A stretch of 21,148 bases of DNA from CAYYTU01 sp964474655 (GTDB lineage Bacteria > Chloroflexota > Anaerolineae > B4-G1), in assembly GCA_964474655.1 (NCBI GenBank), contig CAYYTU010000052.1, forward strand, positions 1 to 21,148. Reading direction: 5' to 3'. Each line of letters starts with the position of its first letter. The first letter of the stretch is position 1. Of this stretch, positions 17,753 to 21,148 are shown piece by piece. Position numbers and translations under genes: made by a program. The notes beneath the pieces are model-generated. The model was not told the DNA's origin. It did no database searches and worked only from the letters and a program-made list of their open reading frames with translations.

Positions 17753-18601
17753 ATGAAACGATTCGCCGTATTGCAGCTTTCTGGGTGCGCTGGCTGTGAG
17801 GTCTCGCTCCTCAACGCCGAAAAGTGGGTGGAGTCGTACGATCTGGCCTATATGCCGCTGGTCATTTCGGCCTATAACGTGCCCGAGGTCGATATCCTGC
17901 TCGTGAGCGGCGGCGTGCGCACTGACGAGGACCTTTACAATCTGCGCCGGGCCGTCCGCTGCGCCGATCAGGTGGTGGCCGTCGGCACCTGCGCTATCTC
18001 CGGAGGCGTGGCCAGCCTGGGCAATCGCGACGAGGTGCGCGAGGTCTTCCTGAACCAGGCGGAGCGGAGGCACGTGCCCCGCCTGTTGCCCAAATGTCGG
18101 CCCATTGATACCGCGGTCGAGGTCGACCGCTACTTGCCTGGCTGCCCTCCCACGCCGGAGCTCTTTATGGCCGTGCTCTACGACACGCCCGACTTTGAAC
18201 CGTCCCGCACGGTCTGCCAGGAATGCGGCCGGCAGAAGCTGAAGGATATGCGCCCCGATCACCTGATCGGCTTCCAGCGCGGCGAGGTGAAGCCCGATAT
18301 CTGCCTCATCAACCAGGGCTATCTCTGCGTCGGCTCCTCGACCCGGGGCGGCTGCCGGGCGCTCTGCACCCGACCGGGTCACCCCTGCATCGGCTGCCGC
18401 GGCCCATCCGACGTCTTCATCGATCGGGAATCAGAAGCCTGGCTGGAGAGCATCAAGCGCGTCTTCACCGCTATGACCGATATCCCAGAGCCAGAGCTCG
18501 ACCAGGCCCTGCGCTCGCCCCAGCTGGCCCTCTTCCTCTTCCAGTTCTCCGATTACGCCGCTACAGAGCTGCCGCCCAGGCCGAAAGAGAAGGTGCTGTG
18601 A
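17753..18601 (+). CDS. [NiFe] hydrogenase small subunit, group 3-like (MvhG/HydD type)
   Basis: 282-residue electron-transfer subunit, cytoplasmic (no Tat signal). C12 and C15 (SGCAGCE), C80 (GTC) and C131 (PGCPP) bind the proximal [4Fe-4S] cluster. Eight further cysteines (155, 158, 184, 192, 201, 205, 212, 215), in QGYLCVGSSTRGGC and PCIGCRGP contexts, are enough for two more [4Fe-4S] clusters, as in the small subunits of methyl-viologen- and NAD(P)-linked group 3 hydrogenases. Assignment to 3b versus 3c is not possible by eye. AGGAGG (17742-17747) is 5 nt from the ATG. Its stop overlaps the next start (TGATG), so both subunits should be made in step. No FAD/NAD, HdrA or MvhD partner is beside it. 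Confidence 0.9.
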   Translation: MKRFAVLQLSGCAGCEVSLLNAEKWVESYDLAYMPLVISAYNVPEVDILLVSGGVRTDEDLYNLRRAVRCADQVVAVGTCAISGGVASLGNRDEVREVFLNQAERRHVPRLLPKCRPIDTAVEVDRYLPGCPPTPELFMAVLYDTPDFEPSRTVCQECGRQKLKDMRPDHLIGFQRGEVKPDICLINQGYLCVGSSTRGGCRALCTRPGHPCIGCRGPSDVFIDRESEAWLESIKRVFTAMTDIPEPELDQALRSPQLALFLFQFSDYAATELPPRPKEKVL

Positions 18602-19917
18602 TGCCAACCCTGACCTTTCCCCTCAGCCGCATCGAAGGCCACGCTCAGGTCGTCATCGAGGTACACGGCGGCGAGGTCGTCTCCGCCCACTTCGAGGCGA
18701 TGGAGATCCGCGGCTTCCAGTACTTCGTGCAGGGCGTGCCAGCCGAGCAGATGCCCACCATCGTGCCCCGCATCTGCGGCGTCTGCTCGACGGCCCATCA
18801 CGTGGCCGGCGTCGAGGCGCTGGAGGACGCCTACGGCGTCAACCCGCCCCCGCTGGCGCGAAAAATCCGGGAGCTGTTGCTGCTCGGCCAGATCATCCAG
18901 AATCAGGCCACCTCGGTCTTCGTCTTCACCATGCCGGATCTTATGGGCCTTTCCAGTATCTTCCCGTCGGTAGAGGGCCAATCGAACGCCGAGCAGGCCC
19001 AGGCCGTGCTTGCCACGCGAGCGCTCCAGGTGCGCAAGGCCGGCACCGACCTGATCTCGCTGGCGGGCGGGCAGTTCATCCACCCGGTCAAGGCCGTGGT
19101 CGGCGGCGTCTCCGGCGGCATCGCGCCGGAGGCAGCGGACGAGATGCGCCAGCAACTGGCCCAGGCGCTGCCGGTCTCTTGCGAGCTCTTCGATTACTAT
19201 TGGGAGATGGCGCTCTCGCTACGAGAGCGCATCGGCACCTGGGGTGACGATGCCCCCGCTTACTACATCACCGCCACCGAAGAGGCTTGCCCCAACTACG
19301 ATGGCGACGTGATCCGCGTGCTCGACCCCCAGGGCGTCGAGTGCGATAACTTCCCCGCCCGCGACTTCCGCGAGCGCCTCACTTTTGAGAAGACCGATTA
19401 CAGCTACGCCGGGCGCACCAGCTACAAGGGCGAGGTGATGCGGGCCAACAGCCTGGCGCGGATCAATATGACGCGCCGGATGGGCACTTCTTGCGCCGAC
19501 GATTATCTGGCCCAGTTCCGCGAGGCTTTCGGGCAACCGGCTCACGCCATCTTACTGTTTGACCTGGGACGTGGCATCGAGCTGGTCTACGCCCTGGAGC
19601 GGGCCATCGAGATTCTGGAGCAGCCTCTTGACGGTGAGGAGACCGCCGTCCCGCACGCGCCGCGCGATGGGGAGGGCTACGGGCTGGTCGAGGCGCCGCG
19701 CGGCCCCTTGATCCACCATTACCGCATTGAGGGTGGCCTGATCGACGAGGCCGAGTTTATCATCCCCACCGTGCATAACGCGCTGGCCATTGAGCGGGCG
19801 CTGCGCGTCGCGGCCCGGCGCTACATCAGCCCGGAGCGGGTGGATATGGAGCTGGAGCACGCCGTGGGCCGGGTGGTGCGCGCATTTGATCCCTGTATCG
19901 CCTGTGCCACGCATTGA
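18601..19917 (+). CDS. [NiFe] hydrogenase large subunit, group 3-like, without C-terminal extension
   Basis: 438-residue catalytic subunit that holds the Ni-Fe(CN)2CO centre. The N-terminal RIEGH (E12), the L1 motif RICGVCSTAH (C59, C62, H66) and the L2 motif DPCIACATH (C432, C435, H438) supply all four nickel cysteines, so catalysis should be possible: H2 oxidation or H+ reduction with the preceding subunit. Oddly the protein stops right after H438, the position where maturation endopeptidases normally cleave off a tail, so it seems to need no processing. The frame is open back to 18223, but ATG 18601 overlaps the small-subunit stop, and homology begins there. No maturation (hyp) or protease gene is present in the window. 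Confidence 0.92.
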   Translation: MPTLTFPLSRIEGHAQVVIEVHGGEVVSAHFEAMEIRGFQYFVQGVPAEQMPTIVPRICGVCSTAHHVAGVEALEDAYGVNPPPLARKIRELLLLGQIIQNQATSVFVFTMPDLMGLSSIFPSVEGQSNAEQAQAVLATRALQVRKAGTDLISLAGGQFIHPVKAVVGGVSGGIAPEAADEMRQQLAQALPVSCELFDYYWEMALSLRERIGTWGDDAPAYYITATEEACPNYDGDVIRVLDPQGVECDNFPARDFRERLTFEKTDYSYAGRTSYKGEVMRANSLARINMTRRMGTSCADDYLAQFREAFGQPAHAILLFDLGRGIELVYALERAIEILEQPLDGEETAVPHAPRDGEGYGLVEAPRGPLIHHYRIEGGLIDEAEFIIPTVHNALAIERALRVAARRYISPERVDMELEHAVGRVVRAFDPCIACATH

Positions 19918-20054
19918 GACCTCGCTATGAGCCAATTTGACGTTTCCTCAGTTCGATCTTCGCGCAGGTTCTGGAGATCTGCCTGGTTGGACGTGACTGA
20001 TCTATGACTTCGATAAGTGCCCACGTACACGCGCTTAATGCCTGCAACCAGCGC

Positions 20055-20059
20055 GGAGG
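20055..20059 (+). promoter_or_regulatory. Shine-Dalgarno selecting ATG 20064
   Basis: GGAGG four nt before ATG 20064. No such site is seen before the upstream in-frame ATG at 20004. Confidence 0.55.
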
Positions 20060-20063
20060 ACGT

Positions 20064-20771
20064 ATGCTCACGCTGGTCGATTTGCTTGATGATAACTCCG
20101 TTAACCTCTCGCTAGCCGGCTACCTGGCTGCGGCTATGCGCGAAGGGGCCTCGTTGTTGGTTGGGGCCAACCCCGGCGGGGCCGGCAAGACGACCGTGAT
20201 GTGTGCGCTCCTCAATTTTATCCCCGACGATGTCCGATTGGAGGCGGTGGAAGACCGCCAGGTACTTTCACGCGCCGCAGAGAGGACGCCTGGTAAGGTC
20301 TGCTATGTGGCCCATGAGATCAGTCCGGCGACTTACTATTACGCTTACATCTGGGGCTGGGACGTGCGAGCCTTTTTTCGCCTGGCGGCCGAGGGACATC
20401 TGGTCGCCTCCAACCTGCACGCCGATACGCTGGACGAGACGCGCGCTCAGCTCTGCGATGAGAACGGCGTCGATCCGGCCCCCCTGGCCAGTGTGAGCTT
20501 GAAGGTCTACCTGGGGACAGAGCGTAATGGCTGGGCTATGCGACGGTGGGTCCATCGGGTCTATGAACACGACGGGGAGTCAGATCGCTTGTTATGGGAA
20601 GGACGTCGTCCCGGTGATTTTGTACAGCATAGGGAGAGCTCGTTGGTATCTTCCACAGCAGTGAGGCGTTACACTGACTTTGTAGCGAATCTGCGAGCAC
20701 AAGATGTACGACGTCTGGTCGATGTGCGTCGTGCGCTTGTCCACGGCGCGGTTGATTCTACCGCATCTTAA
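20064..20771 (+). CDS. Stand-alone VirB11/GspE-like P-loop ATPase
   Basis: 235 residues resembling only the C-terminal ATPase half of type II/IV secretion and pilus motors. Visible are Walker A GANPGGAGKTT (34-44), LLNFIPDDVRLEAVEDRQVL (Asp-box region, about 49-68), and AAEGHLVASNLHADTLDE (108-125) matching the GH-x-x-x-S-x-H-A-D stretch after Walker B. The expected PD-x-x-x-x-GE-x-R Walker B/Glu segment is replaced by AYIWGWDVRAFF, so ATP hydrolysis may be weak or altered. The usual N-terminal domain is missing and no pilin, membrane platform or other secretion gene lies nearby. It starts 146 nt after the hydrogenase large subunit in the same direction; co-transcription is possible, but a shared function is unproven. 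Start at ATG 20064 rests on GGAGG. Confidence 0.62.
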   Translation: MLTLVDLLDDNSVNLSLAGYLAAAMREGASLLVGANPGGAGKTTVMCALLNFIPDDVRLEAVEDRQVLSRAAERTPGKVCYVAHEISPATYYYAYIWGWDVRAFFRLAAEGHLVASNLHADTLDETRAQLCDENGVDPAPLASVSLKVYLGTERNGWAMRRWVHRVYEHDGESDRLLWEGRRPGDFVQHRESSLVSSTAVRRYTDFVANLRAQDVRRLVDVRRALVHGAVDSTAS

Positions 20772-20882
20772 CGTACGTGACCTTTGATCGTCGAGATGAA
20801 ATGGCCTTATCACATCTCGCAGGGCGAGAGCAGGCTCTATTTGTAGCTTGACTCCTGCGCTTTTCAAATTTTTGAGGAGCAG

Positions 20883-20980
20883 AGACTTCGGAAGTATTAA
20901 ATGTAGTTCGTGAACCTGATTGGGAAGCAAGGCAAGCTTATTTTGCGTCCAAAATCCTCGACGATGGACTTCCGAAGTCT
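20883..20980. promoter_or_regulatory. Two palindromic operator-like sites
   Basis: ACTTCGGAAGT (20885-20895) and ACTTCCGAAGT (20968-20978) are each near-perfect palindromes of the form ACTTC-S-GAAGT, 83 bp centre to centre (about eight helical turns). With flanking bases they also form a 13-bp inverted repeat (20883-20895, 20968-20980). They lie upstream of the promoter at 21007-21034, fitting a repressor or activator binding by DNA looping. Confidence 0.45.
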
Positions 20981-21006
20981 GGAATTGCTAAATTGCAGGA
21001 GTTAAG

Positions 21007-21034
21007 TTGTAGGGTAGAGAAGCTGTGGTATAAT
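21007..21034 (+). promoter_or_regulatory. Promoter firing out of the window
   Basis: TTGTAG (-35, 21007-21012), 16-bp spacer and a consensus TATAAT (-10, 21029-21034). Transcription would begin near 21041. Confidence 0.6.
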
Positions 21035-21081
21035 GCTCCAAGTTGAATGAGATGATCCTCTTCAGTTAGGCCTTTGGTAAT

Positions 21082-21148
21082 ATGTGGGCGAAGCCTAACA
21101 TCACCTTTGACCGAAAAGCAGATAATCGCATATTTGAATCTGGACCCC
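21082..21148 (+). CDS. Possible 5' end of a gene cut by the window edge
   Basis: From ATG 21082 the frame stays open to the end (22 codons, beginning MWAKPNITFDRK) and lies about 40 nt after the predicted transcription start. The ribosome site is weak, and the family cannot be judged from so few residues. The nearby ATGs at 21047 and 21052 meet stops within six codons. Confidence 0.25.
   Translation, partial: MWAKPNITFDRKADNRIFESGP

Larger units (their letters stand above)
20772..21148. other. 3' gap with promoter and operator-like palindromes
   Basis: 377 bp with no confident gene. It holds two palindromes (20885-20895 and 20968-20978), a promoter at 21007-21034 and a short stem (21065-21071 with 21093-21099). 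A minus-strand frame spanning 20592-20930 overlaps the ATPase gene and shows no family features. Confidence 0.6.

Noticed and set aside
16582..17814. Long minus-strand open frame (410 codons)
   Set aside because: Antisense to asnS, a result of GC-rich codon use; no domain or ribosome site supports it.
18223..18600. N-terminal extension of the hydrogenase large subunit
   Set aside because: It overlaps the small-subunit gene in another frame; the family homology starts at ATG 18601, which overlaps the small-subunit stop.

Overview
The window looks like chromosomal DNA of a GC-rich bacterium. The mix of ATP-cone nucleoside kinase, UbiD-like decarboxylase, group 3 [NiFe] hydrogenase, PocR-type sensor kinase and Schlafen AlbA_2 protein would suit an anaerobic Chloroflexota (Anaerolineae-like) lineage. 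That taxonomic guess is an inference from gene content and style; no rRNA or tRNA gene is present to confirm it. Coding density is high, promoters are mostly sigma70-like, and intergenic gaps carry palindromic repeats.

Layout. 1-960: a terminator of an unseen upstream gene, a small element with terminal inverted repeats, and an FKBP/SlyD-type prolyl isomerase whose 3' end is broken by a 70-bp tandem duplication, closed by a bidirectional terminator. 987-4730 (minus): a three-gene operon (ATP-cone nucleoside kinase, two-domain RsmC-like methyltransferase, FAD oxidoreductase) read from a clear promoter at 4700-4729. 4814-7385 (plus): a promoter, a UbiD-family decarboxylase and a SanA/DUF218 membrane protein, ending at a strong bidirectional terminator. 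7417-12303 (minus): lon protease, an orphan response regulator and a PHP/AlbA_2 fusion, arranged as overlapping genes behind one promoter. 12422-16260 (plus): a divergently transcribed 1220-residue hybrid sensor kinase. 16314-19917 (plus): asnS followed closely by the small and large subunits of a group 3-like [NiFe] hydrogenase. 20064-20771 (plus): a stand-alone VirB11/GspE-type ATPase. 20772-21148: a regulatory-looking gap with two copies of a palindrome upstream of a good promoter firing out of the window.

How the genes may work together. The sensor kinase and the lon-regulator-PHP operon share one divergent control region containing a 13-bp inverted repeat. The single-domain regulator is a natural phosphorylation partner for the kinase, which has no DNA-binding output of its own. 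The hydrogenase pair has no electron-input/output (diaphorase) subunit beside it, and its large subunit ends exactly at the histidine where maturation proteases normally cut. The strongest points for follow-up are the hydrogenase C-terminus, the FKBP duplication, the PHP/AlbA_2 fusion inside the lon operon, and the two terminal-inverted-repeat elements carrying the same intergenic repeat. No CRISPR array, complete insertion sequence, prophage or RNA gene was seen.
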